DNA of 64,000 nucleotides from Thermoflexibacter ruber. Lineage in GTDB: Bacteria; Bacteroidota; Bacteroidia; Cytophagales; Thermoflexibacteraceae. Below are positions 26,488-34,565 of this stretch, in pieces. The notes beneath the pieces are model-generated. The model searched no databases. It was given only the letters and a program-made list of their open reading frames with translations, and was not told the origin of the DNA. The stretch is taken from positions 1 to 64,000 of the forward strand of contig NZ_FONY01000003.1 of assembly GCF_900113045.1 (NCBI RefSeq). Direction: 5' to 3'. Numbering within the stretch: the first letter of the stretch is position 1; each line of letters opens with the position of its first letter. A program made the translations under genes and the position numbers.

Positions 26488-27141
26488 TTATTCTACCAGT
26501 TTCTCTTCCATAGCAATTTTTACTAGCTCGGCAGTATTACGCACTTGCAGTCGCTTTATAATGTTAGCTCGGTGATTATCTACTGTTCTTACGCTAAGGT
26601 CTAATTTTTCAGCAATTTCTTTGCTATTTAAACCTTCAATAAGAAGTGCTATAATCTCTTTTTCTCTGTCAGAAAGAATTGTTTTTTTCTTATCGTTTTG
26701 GTGCTGCACTTGCTTATTTAGGTTCATATACGCATTGACAATCAAATTGGCAACTGCATTACTAAAAAAGCGTTCGCCTCTATTTACCTCGCGGATTGCC
26801 CTTAACATTTCTTCTTGGGTAGAATCTTTGAGCATATATCCGTAAGCCCCTGCATCTAAGGATTGTAAAATGTATTCTTCGCTGTTATGCATAGATAAAA
26901 TCAGTGATTTTACCTGTGGAAATTGTTTTTTTGCTTCTCCAACCATTTCTATCCCATTCATTTCGGGCATACTAATATCTACTAAGGCAAGGTCAGGTTG
27001 CAGCATTTTTATTTTTTCCAATCCTTCTTTTCCATTGCTTGCTTCGCCTATGACTTCTATATCTTCTACGTCTTCTAAAAGCAGACGGATTCCTTTTCGT
27101 ACTAAATGATGGTCATCTATAAGTAAAACTTTGATTTTCAT
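26488..27141 (-). CDS. NarL/LuxR-family response regulator
   Basis: 217 residues. The receiver domain has acidic pocket Asp9-Asp10, phosphoacceptor Asp55 (LVDISMP) and late Lys in MLKDST. The C-terminal GerE helix-turn-helix is LSDREKEIIALLIEGLNSKE followed by LDLSVRTVDNHRANIIKRL. It lies 8 bp after the sensor kinase gene, so the two are one operon. The pair diverges from the nitrate operon, and the sensor carries a NarX-like input domain. I infer that this regulator controls nitrate assimilation; no binding site was proven. Confidence 0.92.
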   Translation of the reverse strand: MKIKVLLIDDHHLVRKGIRLLLEDVEDIEVIGEASNGKEGLEKIKMLQPDLALVDISMPEMNGIEMVGEAKKQFPQVKSLILSMHNSEEYILQSLDAGAYGYMLKDSTQEEMLRAIREVNRGERFFSNAVANLIVNAYMNLNKQVQHQNDKKKTILSDREKEIIALLIEGLNSKEIAEKLDLSVRTVDNHRANIIKRLQVRNTAELVKIAMEEKLVE

Positions 27142-27149
27142 TAATATAT

Positions 27150-28619
27150 TTAATTTTTAATTTTCAGCATTACTTTCGTTCCTCTATCCATTACCGATAC
27201 TATCTGCAACTGAGCATTAATCAAACTTGCCCTTTGCTTCATATTTTGTAGTCCATAAGTGGCGTTACTTTTTCCTTTTGTTATTTCTGACTTATATTCT
27301 CCGAGTTGAAACCCAATACCATTATCCACCAGTAAAAATACTAAGTATTTTTGATTTTGTACAACTTTTAGTTTAATTTCTGTAGCTTTTGAGTGCTTGA
27401 CAGCGTTGGTAAGAGCTTCTTGAGCGATACGAAAAATATTGATTTCCGTATTTTTATCTAATATTTGCATAGGCAAATCTATCTCAGAAGTGATTTTTGC
27501 AGAAGTAATTTTTGCATAACGCTCAACTAAATCTTTTAGCGCAGAGGCAAGCCCAAAATCACTCAATACCGTAGGCATAAGGTCATGTGAAATATTACGA
27601 ACCTCTTGAATTGTTTTGAAAATCATGGATTTGAGTTCTAAAAATACTACTTTTTCTTTTGCAGATAGACTTTCTAAATTTTTTATCTTCTCAGCAAGTA
27701 GTTTCATTACCGTTAGTGTTTGTCCAATACCATCATGCAGTTCTCGGCTAATCCTTTTTCGCTCCTCTTCCTGCCCTTGTAAGAGTGCTATGGTTGTAAT
27801 TTTATGTTCATTGAGTTCTTGTTGATAGCGTTTTTGAGTTGCTTGTAATAATTCTTCTTTGGTAGCTTCCAAAAGTTGGTTACTGTGCTTTAGCTGATTA
27901 TTAATCATGGAAAGTTCTTGATTTATCAAGGTTTTTTTCTTTTCAGATTCTAAGAGTTGGAGAATAGTTTTTCTTAGGGTATTGACTGCGGGACGAAAAA
28001 CAAAAAAGCCTTCTAATAATAAGATTATCAGCGTAAAAGTAATTAGTAAGAATTCTATTTGTTGTAGTGTCTTGACCTTTTCACGAGCATTCTTGTCGTA
28101 TTGGAAGACAATTCTATCCATTTTGTGCAAAAACAAAAATTCATTTGCTAAAACAGTTCGGATAGCCTCTTTCATTGTTGTATCATCTGCTTTATGATTT
28201 TCTAACATTGTAATTATCTTTTTTACATTGTTCTTTACTAAGTAAAAATGCGGGTCTATATCAGCAAAGAGCTGGTAAATCTCTGGAGTATTAGGAACAA
28301 TAATGCTCGAATTTTTAATTTTTCCACTTTTCAAGCCCTCATGATAGCTTTCCCAATTGTTAAGAACGGTCTTTAAATTCATTAAGTAAAAAGTAGTATC
28401 TATGGGAATAGTAGTTTGATTAAGTAAAACTACATTTTTAGTAATTAATTGACTTTGAAAACGTTGCCTACCCGCATAGTTCACTACCCACGAATCGTTA
28501 AGGTGATTTTTAAGGGTAAACTGTACCAAAATCTGTCCCAAAATACTTAATAACGCAACGCCCAAGAGGGCAAGCACATACAAACGCGTAAAACGACGCG
28601 CTATTGTAAGAGGCTGCAT
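27150..28619 (-). CDS. NarX-like sensor histidine kinase (PilJ-type input, HisKA_3)
   Basis: 489 residues. Transmembrane helix 1 at about 13-34, an extracytoplasmic domain of about 155 residues, and helix 2 at about 189-208. Directly after helix 1, VNYAGRQRFQSQLI (46-59) matches the P-box-like motif of NarX/NarQ and PilJ-type nitrate-sensing domains (N-x-[SA]-G-R-Q-R-M). A coiled coil (225-280) leads to HisKA_3 with EEERKRISRELHDGIGQ, phospho-His295, and an HATPase with DNGIGFQLGEY and GLQNMKQRA. No HAMP is obvious. The neighbouring operon for nitrate uptake and reduction makes nitrate or nitrite the likely signal. Confidence 0.88.
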   Translation of the reverse strand: MQPLTIARRFTRLYVLALLGVALLSILGQILVQFTLKNHLNDSWVVNYAGRQRFQSQLITKNVVLLNQTTIPIDTTFYLMNLKTVLNNWESYHEGLKSGKIKNSSIIVPNTPEIYQLFADIDPHFYLVKNNVKKIITMLENHKADDTTMKEAIRTVLANEFLFLHKMDRIVFQYDKNAREKVKTLQQIEFLLITFTLIILLLEGFFVFRPAVNTLRKTILQLLESEKKKTLINQELSMINNQLKHSNQLLEATKEELLQATQKRYQQELNEHKITTIALLQGQEEERKRISRELHDGIGQTLTVMKLLAEKIKNLESLSAKEKVVFLELKSMIFKTIQEVRNISHDLMPTVLSDFGLASALKDLVERYAKITSAKITSEIDLPMQILDKNTEINIFRIAQEALTNAVKHSKATEIKLKVVQNQKYLVFLLVDNGIGFQLGEYKSEITKGKSNATYGLQNMKQRASLINAQLQIVSVMDRGTKVMLKIKN

Positions 28620-28971
28620 AAGTTTAATTGATTGTAATTAAAAGATTATTAGTAAGTTAATCTTGCGTTGTTTGGTAAGCCACTAAAAATAAGTAAATGT
28701 ATTTTTAATTAAGTAGTCTTGCATACATCATAACTACTTAAAATGTCCGCTTTATAGCTAATAAGAAGCATTAAACATAGAAATATCTTTTTAGAAACAC
28801 AGTATTGCCTCTTATCTATTTTATTTATATTTTTATAAAATTAATATTTTTTTATAAAAAATGCAATAAAAAACAGATAATTATAAAAATTAGCAAAAAT
28901 TATAAGCAAAAATTAAAAAAAATATAATTAAAAATTTGGATTGTAATTTTTTGTTATTAACTTTGGGTATA
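28620..28971. other. AT-rich intergenic stretch upstream of the sensor kinase
   Basis: Very AT-rich, with runs of A and T and no ORF. It should contain the kinase promoter, which I could not pinpoint. Confidence 0.4.
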
Positions 28972-29176
28972 AATACTAAGTATTAACGCTTAATGAATAT
29001 ATTATCACTTTTTGTAAGAGTCGCTTCATGTATGAAAATGAAATTAGAGAGAAGTCTAATTTACTGAATTATACCTCTTTAAACAAACAAACAAACAAAA
29101 TAAGAATATAAAAAGTATAAAAAATTTGACTAAGCTAACTTAAACAAATTTTTCATTAAGCGTTGTATTTAGTATT
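28972..29176. repeat. 205-bp segment bounded by 25-bp imperfect inverted repeats
   Basis: The arms are 28972-28997 and 29152-29176. AACGCTTAATGAA and TTCATTAAGCGTT match exactly and the outer part nearly so. The left arm begins with the palindrome AATACT-a-AGTATT. The interior includes TATGAAAATGAAA, the complement of the conserved block of the two small RNA units. It could be a small inserted element or paired regulator sites for the divergent operons. Confidence 0.5.
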
Positions 29177-29580
29177 AAATAGTAGCATACGTCTTGGAGT
29201 ATATGCAGAAGTGGTCAGTAAAGTCTATGCTGCGTTTTAAGTCAAACCAAATTATCAATTTTTTAGACCAGAAAAGCAAGTTTTATTTTGCATATAAGTA
29301 AGTGGGCAAGAATCACCGCACCTTACCCAACTCTTATCCAAAAAAGGGAGTCAAAATATCGATAATCAAAAAGTCTTTCCCTTGTTGGGTAAAAATTAGG
29401 AGAGAGGGTAAAAGAGCTTTAGAATTGTTTACTTACTTAATTATAGTAGAGTAGTACTGAGCCTTTCGTTCTTCACCAAACCAAATCAATTTAGTGCGAA
29501 TGTAGCCTCTGATAGATATATCAATGCTTTGCGATACATTCGTCAAAAATTACAAATCATTCTTCTTTGCTAATACTGGG
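29177..29580. other. Non-coding upstream region of the nitrate operon
   Basis: About 400 bp without a convincing ORF. An inverted repeat TTACCCAAC (29323-29331) / GTTGGGTAA (29384-29392) is the only clear structure. I could not place a consensus promoter. Confidence 0.4.
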
Positions 29581-29720
29581 CTAAGGTGATTTTTCATCTT
29601 AGGATTAAAAATACTTGTGTGGGTCTGTGCCAAAGAAAATGGCAGTTTTCATTTGGTTAAAGATTTTTCTCACAGAAACACATAAAGAATCCCCGCAAGA
29701 ATGGCAGTTCTTACAGGGAT
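29581..29720 (+). promoter_or_regulatory. Structured leader with three hairpins, two sharing the hexaloop TGGCAG
   Basis: Hairpin 1 (29581-29602): CTAAGGTGA / TCATCTTAG, 9 bp with one G-U. Hairpin 2 (29630-29656): CCAAAGAAAA / TTTTCATTTGG around loop TGGCAG, with one bulge. Hairpin 3 (29689-29720): ATCCC / GGGAT plus AAGAA / TTCTT around the same loop TGGCAG. The porin start lies 42 nt after hairpin 3. Two identical hexaloops in tandem resemble, in layout only, ANTAR-regulated leaders of nitrate and ethanolamine operons. The loop bases do not fit the known A1/G4 consensus. Confidence 0.5.
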
Positions 29721-29762
29721 GAGATGTTTTAAATCATTGCTAACTTAAAACTAAACAAAATT

Positions 29763-31352
29763 ATGAGTAAATTCTTATTTTATCAAGAAATCTACTTGAT
29801 TATTTTACTTACGGGAATTACTTGTTTTGGTTGCACTTCTGAAACAAAAGCACAGTTTTCTCTCATTGGACAAGTTCGCACACGCTCCGAACTCCGCAAT
29901 GGCTTTGGTACGCTTAATCTGAATGATGCAAAAGCAGCCTTCTTTACCTCGCAACGCACTCGCTTGACCTTTGGCTACAAATGGGAAAGACTTAATTTTC
30001 AAACCTCGATACAAGACGTAAGAATATGGGGACAAGATGCTTCCTCTATTAGCAATAGTGATGGCAGCAAATTTATGCTACATGAGGCTTGGGCAGAAGT
30101 AGTGCTTGCTAATATGGCAGATACTACCTTTAAATTTAGACTTATAGAAAATCTCTCTCTAAAAATTGGCAGGCAAGAATTACTCTATGATGACTCTCGT
30201 CTTTTGGGCAACTTAGATTGGTTACAGCAGGCACGCCGACATGATGCAGTCGTCTTAAAAGCCTTACACAAAGGCTGGCAAGTAGATATTGGAGGTGCAT
30301 TCAACCAGAATACCGATGCGTTTGGTTACACGGGTACGGGCTACGCGCCCGCCAATGTCCCTCAATTTTTAGCTGGCACGCAAGGGGGGGTGGTCGAGAT
30401 ACCTGTAGGTTTTGTTCCTACCAATGGCAAGGGCGGTACACCAAGGTTCAATAATCCACCAAGCACCAACGGCATGAATCAGCAATACAAATCCATGCAG
30501 TTTGTTTATCTAAGTCGCAAATTTGGGCAAACTAAGTTTGCAGGGCTATTTTTTAAAGACGACTTTGGAGTATATCAACTTGACTCCGTCGGTAATGCTA
30601 CTACAGGATATGTCTATGGTCGCAATTACCGCAAAGGGGAAGGGGTAAATAGTCGGTACACTTATGGATTTTTACTTACAAAAACAATGGGTAATGCCTC
30701 GTTGGGTTTTAAAACGGTGCTGACCGTAGGGTTGTATTTTCAAAGTGGCAAAAATAGAGATGGTAGGGACTTGAGAGCGCAGCACTATACTGCGGCACTG
30801 ACTTTCCAAAAAGGCAATTTTAGCTTCGGACCTGGCTGGGACTATCTCTCTGGCAACCATACGATAGGCGGTGGAAACAGGACAAATTTTACCGATGCCA
30901 GTGCTACCGATAATCGCTTTGACCCACTTTACGGTACACCTCACAAGTTTTGGGGCTACATGGACTACTTCTATGTAGGTACAGGCGCGCCTATGCAAGG
31001 ACTAAACAATGGTTATTTCAAAGCCAAGTATGCAACCAATACACTTTCCATTGGTTTAGATTATCATTATTTTGCAACTATCGCAACCCAAACGACGCTT
31101 ATTTCTGATGCTCAGCCCAACACACAATTGGACAAATATCTGGGGAGTGAAATAGACCTTATTATAAATTATTCCCTGAACAAGTTTACCAATTTGGAAT
31201 TTGGATTTAGTGTTATGAAGGCGACAAATAGCTTGGAATACAATAAGTTAGGCTCTTTTGATAAAGCAAACCAAACTCCTACTTGGGCTTATTTGATGGT
31301 CAATCTTCGCCCTGACTTTTTCTTTGTAAAACCTGTGGCGATAAAGCAATAA
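29763..31352 (+). CDS. Outer-membrane porin, alginate-export-like family
   Basis: 529 residues with a signal peptide of about 30 residues ending near TKA-QF. The start of the mature protein (GQVRTRSELRNGFG) and GRQELLYDDSRLLGNLDWLQ followed by QARRHDAVV are hallmark segments of the alginate-export family of beta-barrels; the rest alternates as membrane strands. As first gene of the nitrate cluster it probably lets nitrate or nitrite cross the outer membrane, rather than alginate. This is an inference from context. It is followed after 77 bp by the periplasmic nitrate-binding protein. Confidence 0.8.
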   Translation: MSKFLFYQEIYLIILLTGITCFGCTSETKAQFSLIGQVRTRSELRNGFGTLNLNDAKAAFFTSQRTRLTFGYKWERLNFQTSIQDVRIWGQDASSISNSDGSKFMLHEAWAEVVLANMADTTFKFRLIENLSLKIGRQELLYDDSRLLGNLDWLQQARRHDAVVLKALHKGWQVDIGGAFNQNTDAFGYTGTGYAPANVPQFLAGTQGGVVEIPVGFVPTNGKGGTPRFNNPPSTNGMNQQYKSMQFVYLSRKFGQTKFAGLFFKDDFGVYQLDSVGNATTGYVYGRNYRKGEGVNSRYTYGFLLTKTMGNASLGFKTVLTVGLYFQSGKNRDGRDLRAQHYTAALTFQKGNFSFGPGWDYLSGNHTIGGGNRTNFTDASATDNRFDPLYGTPHKFWGYMDYFYVGTGAPMQGLNNGYFKAKYATNTLSIGLDYHYFATIATQTTLISDAQPNTQLDKYLGSEIDLIINYSLNKFTNLEFGFSVMKATNSLEYNKLGSFDKANQTPTWAYLMVNLRPDFFFVKPVAIKQ

Positions 31353-31429
31353 TCCAATCAAGTAAGGCAATCTGAAAGTAAGTTAGTTCACCTCAATTCA
31401 TTAGAAACTCATTTTAAAATACAAAAACT

Positions 31430-32632
31430 ATGAAAAAATATCTCTTATTCTTCGTTTATTTATTTTTGTGTTTCACTTTTTCATCTTACACATCGCATAA
31501 AACATTGAAAACCATTAAGTTAGGTTTTATCCCACTCACTGATTGCGCACCTTTAGTGGTAGCTAAAGAAATGAACCTCTTTCAAAAGCATGGTGTAACA
31601 GTAGAATTGAGCAAAGAAGCTTCTTGGGCAAATATCCGCGATAAAATACTCAGTGGCGAACTTGATGGAGCGCATTGTCTTTTTAGCATGCCTTTTTCTG
31701 TCTATACAGGTATAGGAGGTAAAGCAGGAACGGAAATGAAAATTGCAATGGTACTTAGCAACAACGGTCAAGGTATTACTCTTTCAAAAGATTTCTGCGG
31801 TTTGGTAGGTTTCAAAGAATACAACAAAGTAGCAAGCGCAGTAAAAAATATCCAAACTCGTAAAGAAGTTACTTTTGCGATGACTTTTCCGGGAGGTACA
31901 CATGATATTTGGTTGCGTAATTGGTTGGCAGCCTGCGGAATCAATCAAAAATCTGTGGGTATTATTACGATTCCTCCGCCTCAAATGGTTGCTAATATGA
32001 GAGTAGATAACATGGAAGGCTACTGCGTAGGTGAGCCTTGGAACGGCGTTGCCGCTATCCAAAATGTGGGTTTTACACACATTGCAAGCCAAGATATTTG
32101 GAAACATCACCCCGAGAAGGCTTTGGTTGTCAATTCAGAATTTGCAAAAAACAATCGCGAAGACCTCAAAAAAGTAATGAAAGCAATTTTAGAGGCTTGT
32201 CAGTGGCTGGACAATATGTCAAATCGTAAGAAAGCAGCCAACTGGCTGACCAAACCTTATTATGTAAATGCTAACCTGTCAGTTATTGAGACGCGTTTGT
32301 TGGGTTCTAACGACTTGGGGTGTGAACTGGGCGTACAGAAGTACAAAGATGACTACATGACTTTTTATAACAACGGCTTTGTCAATGCTCCGCGCAAATC
32401 TCATGCAATTTGGTTTCTGTCCCAATATGTCCGCTTTGGAATGATGAAGGATATCCCTGATTACAAGGCAATTGCAGATAAATTAATCTTAAATGATCTT
32501 TACGAAGAAGTAGCCCAAAGCATGGATATTCCACTGCCCAAAGACGATATGAAGCCCTTTAAAACTAACTTGGAAACCATAACTTTTGACCCCAATAATC
32601 CAAGTCAATACTTGCAATTAGCAAAGAAATGA
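31430..32632 (+). CDS. nrtA: Nitrate ABC transporter, substrate-binding protein
   Basis: 400 residues of the NrtA/CmpA family. A Sec signal peptide (about 1-22) lacks a lipobox Cys, so the protein is probably free in the periplasm, unlike cyanobacterial NrtA. Landmarks are KLGFIPLTDCAPLVVAKEMN, EASWANIRDKILSGELDGAH, FPGGTHDIWLRNWLAACGI, and MEGYCVGEPWN for the ligand pocket. It binds nitrate (possibly nitrite or bicarbonate in relatives) and delivers it to NrtB. The genes around it settle nitrate over bicarbonate. Confidence 0.92.
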   Translation: MKKYLLFFVYLFLCFTFSSYTSHKTLKTIKLGFIPLTDCAPLVVAKEMNLFQKHGVTVELSKEASWANIRDKILSGELDGAHCLFSMPFSVYTGIGGKAGTEMKIAMVLSNNGQGITLSKDFCGLVGFKEYNKVASAVKNIQTRKEVTFAMTFPGGTHDIWLRNWLAACGINQKSVGIITIPPPQMVANMRVDNMEGYCVGEPWNGVAAIQNVGFTHIASQDIWKHHPEKALVVNSEFAKNNREDLKKVMKAILEACQWLDNMSNRKKAANWLTKPYYVNANLSVIETRLLGSNDLGCELGVQKYKDDYMTFYNNGFVNAPRKSHAIWFLSQYVRFGMMKDIPDYKAIADKLILNDLYEEVAQSMDIPLPKDDMKPFKTNLETITFDPNNPSQYLQLAKK

Positions 32633-32757
32633 ATATGCGGACTATGAGGTACTATAAGTAATTCAGCAAGTTAAAATATGCTTTTACTTAGTGCCGCAAG
32701 CAAGACAGCTCAGTAAACTAAAAAATATAACCATTGGACTATTTAAACTACTAAAAA

Positions 32758-33546
32758 ATGATGAAGCAAATTTTTCAAATCAAAAATACTTTCTCGTTGC
32801 TCTATTTTCTGATGAGCGCACTATTGCTTGTAGGCATTTGGAAGGTAATTTCTATACTTACTGAGGGAGAAATTCCTTCCCCTGCGGCTACATGGCTTAT
32901 TTTCCAAGAAATGTTAAGCGACCCTTTTTATGATTATGGTCCCAACGACAAAGGCATAGGATTACAATTGTGGAACTCCGTCAAGCGCGTTTTCATTGGC
33001 TTTTCCTTAGGCAGTCTAATCGCCATCCCATTAGGAATGTTGATGGGCAGTAATAAGCTGGCAATGAGGCTATTTAACCCATTAGTACAAGTATTCAGAC
33101 CTGTATCTCCTTTGGCATGGTTTCCTTTGGGATTGCTTGCTTTCAAAAATGCAGAAGGTGCAACTATCTTCATTATTACGATTACTTCTCTATGGAGTAC
33201 GCTAATCAACACTGCTTTTGGTGTGTCTTCTATTCCACAAGAATACAAAAACGTAAGCACAGCTTTCGGATTTTCTAAGTGGAAATACATAGTAAAAATC
33301 ATGATTCCCTATGCTCTACCTCACATCATTACAGGTTTGAGGCTTTCTATTGGGGTAGCATGGATGGTCATTGTGGCAGGCGAAATGCTTTCTGGGGGTA
33401 TAGGTATTGGCTTTTTTGTATGGGATAGCTGGAACGCCTTGAGCTTAGAAAAAATCTTGATTGCCATTCTTATTATTGGCATAGTAGGACTTCTTTTAGA
33501 TAAATTCTTTAACCTTATTCAAAAACTAACAGTATATGAAAACTAA
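32758..33546 (+). CDS. nrtB: Nitrate ABC transporter, permease
   Basis: 262 residues, about six membrane helices. The conserved cytoplasmic loop that docks on the ATPase is EYKNVSTAFGFSKWKYIVKI, of the EAA type. VFRPVSPLAWFPLGLLAF and GVAWMVIVAGEMLSGGIGIG are typical of NrtB/SsuC/TauC permeases. It is followed, with an 11-bp overlap, by the ATPase gene, so the two are translationally coupled. Confidence 0.92.
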   Translation: MMKQIFQIKNTFSLLYFLMSALLLVGIWKVISILTEGEIPSPAATWLIFQEMLSDPFYDYGPNDKGIGLQLWNSVKRVFIGFSLGSLIAIPLGMLMGSNKLAMRLFNPLVQVFRPVSPLAWFPLGLLAFKNAEGATIFIITITSLWSTLINTAFGVSSIPQEYKNVSTAFGFSKWKYIVKIMIPYALPHIITGLRLSIGVAWMVIVAGEMLSGGIGIGFFVWDSWNALSLEKILIAILIIGIVGLLLDKFFNLIQKLTVYEN

Positions 33547-34423
33547 TCATTTGGAACAGTCTAACATAGCTACCTCAGAAAGCATATTGGTAGATTCGGA
33601 GAATAACTATCACAAAATCAATACACAAGGTACAAGCATTGACATACAAGATGTAAGTGTATCTTTCAGAACATCTAAAGGTATATCTACAGTTATCAAA
33701 AAAATCAATTTACAAATAGCTAAGGGCGAAATCGTAGCAATAATTGGGCACTCTGGGTGCGGAAAATCTACTCTCATGAACACAATTAGTGGTATGGTCA
33801 CTCCTACACAGGGCAGAGTCATAGTAAACAACAAAATTGTAGTAGGACCTAGCCCTGACAGAGGCATTGTATTCCAAAACTATTCCTTATTACCTTGGCT
33901 ATCAGTATATCAGAATATTTATGAAGCGGTAGATGCCGTAATGAAAGACAAAAGGAAAAAGGAAAAAAAAGCAATAGTAGAAGAAAACTTGGAAGCTGTT
34001 GGTCTAATTCCGCATCGCAGTAAACTTCCCAAAGAACTTTCGGGCGGAATGAAACAGCGAGTTGCGATTGCGCGGGCATTTGCTATTAATCCAAGCATTT
34101 TGTTGTTGGACGAGCCTTTCGGGGCATTAGATGCACTGACCAAAAGCAGCATGCACGTAGAACTGCTTAAACTTTGGAACTTAGATAACCGCAACAAAAC
34201 TATTGTTATGGTTACACATGACATAGAGGAAGCTATCTTCTTAGCAGACAGGATAGTAGTAATGAATGACGGTCCTTCTGCCACTATCAAAGAAATAGTA
34301 GATATTCCCCTCCAACGTCCAAGAAATAAAAAGGACATAGTTCACGAGCCTCTTTACGCAGAAATCCATGACAGGTTGTTAAGTTTACTCATCAAAAAGT
34401 TTTCTATTAAAGATATGGAATAA
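33536..34423 (+). CDS. nrtD: Nitrate ABC transporter, ATP-binding protein
   Basis: 295 residues. Walker A GHSGCGKST (71-79), the signature LSGGMKQ (168-174), Walker B ILLLDEP (188-194) and the switch His in VTHDIEEA are intact. An extra N-terminal stretch of about 35 residues precedes the ABC fold. There is no NrtC-type fused binding domain, so a homodimer of this subunit should drive NrtB. The start overlaps nrtB by 11 bp. Confidence 0.92.
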   Translation: MKTNHLEQSNIATSESILVDSENNYHKINTQGTSIDIQDVSVSFRTSKGISTVIKKINLQIAKGEIVAIIGHSGCGKSTLMNTISGMVTPTQGRVIVNNKIVVGPSPDRGIVFQNYSLLPWLSVYQNIYEAVDAVMKDKRKKEKKAIVEENLEAVGLIPHRSKLPKELSGGMKQRVAIARAFAINPSILLLDEPFGALDALTKSSMHVELLKLWNLDNRNKTIVMVTHDIEEAIFLADRIVVMNDGPSATIKEIVDIPLQRPRNKKDIVHEPLYAEIHDRLLSLLIKKFSIKDME

Positions 34424-34565
34424 ATTGGTGAGGGGGCAGATACAAGTTAGGCATGACTGCATGATGGTTTTTCATAGTAATGTAAGAGCTTATGGTTTAT
34501 ACTTTAAAAACTACTTAATCAACTAATAATTAAGCATTAATAACTAACAACAAATTTGATGGCTC

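Noticed and set aside
29581-29720. Direct assignment as an ANTAR-binding leader or molybdenum-cofactor riboswitch
   Set aside because: The loops lack the A1/G4 ANTAR consensus, the linker is long, and no Moco-riboswitch core was recognisable.
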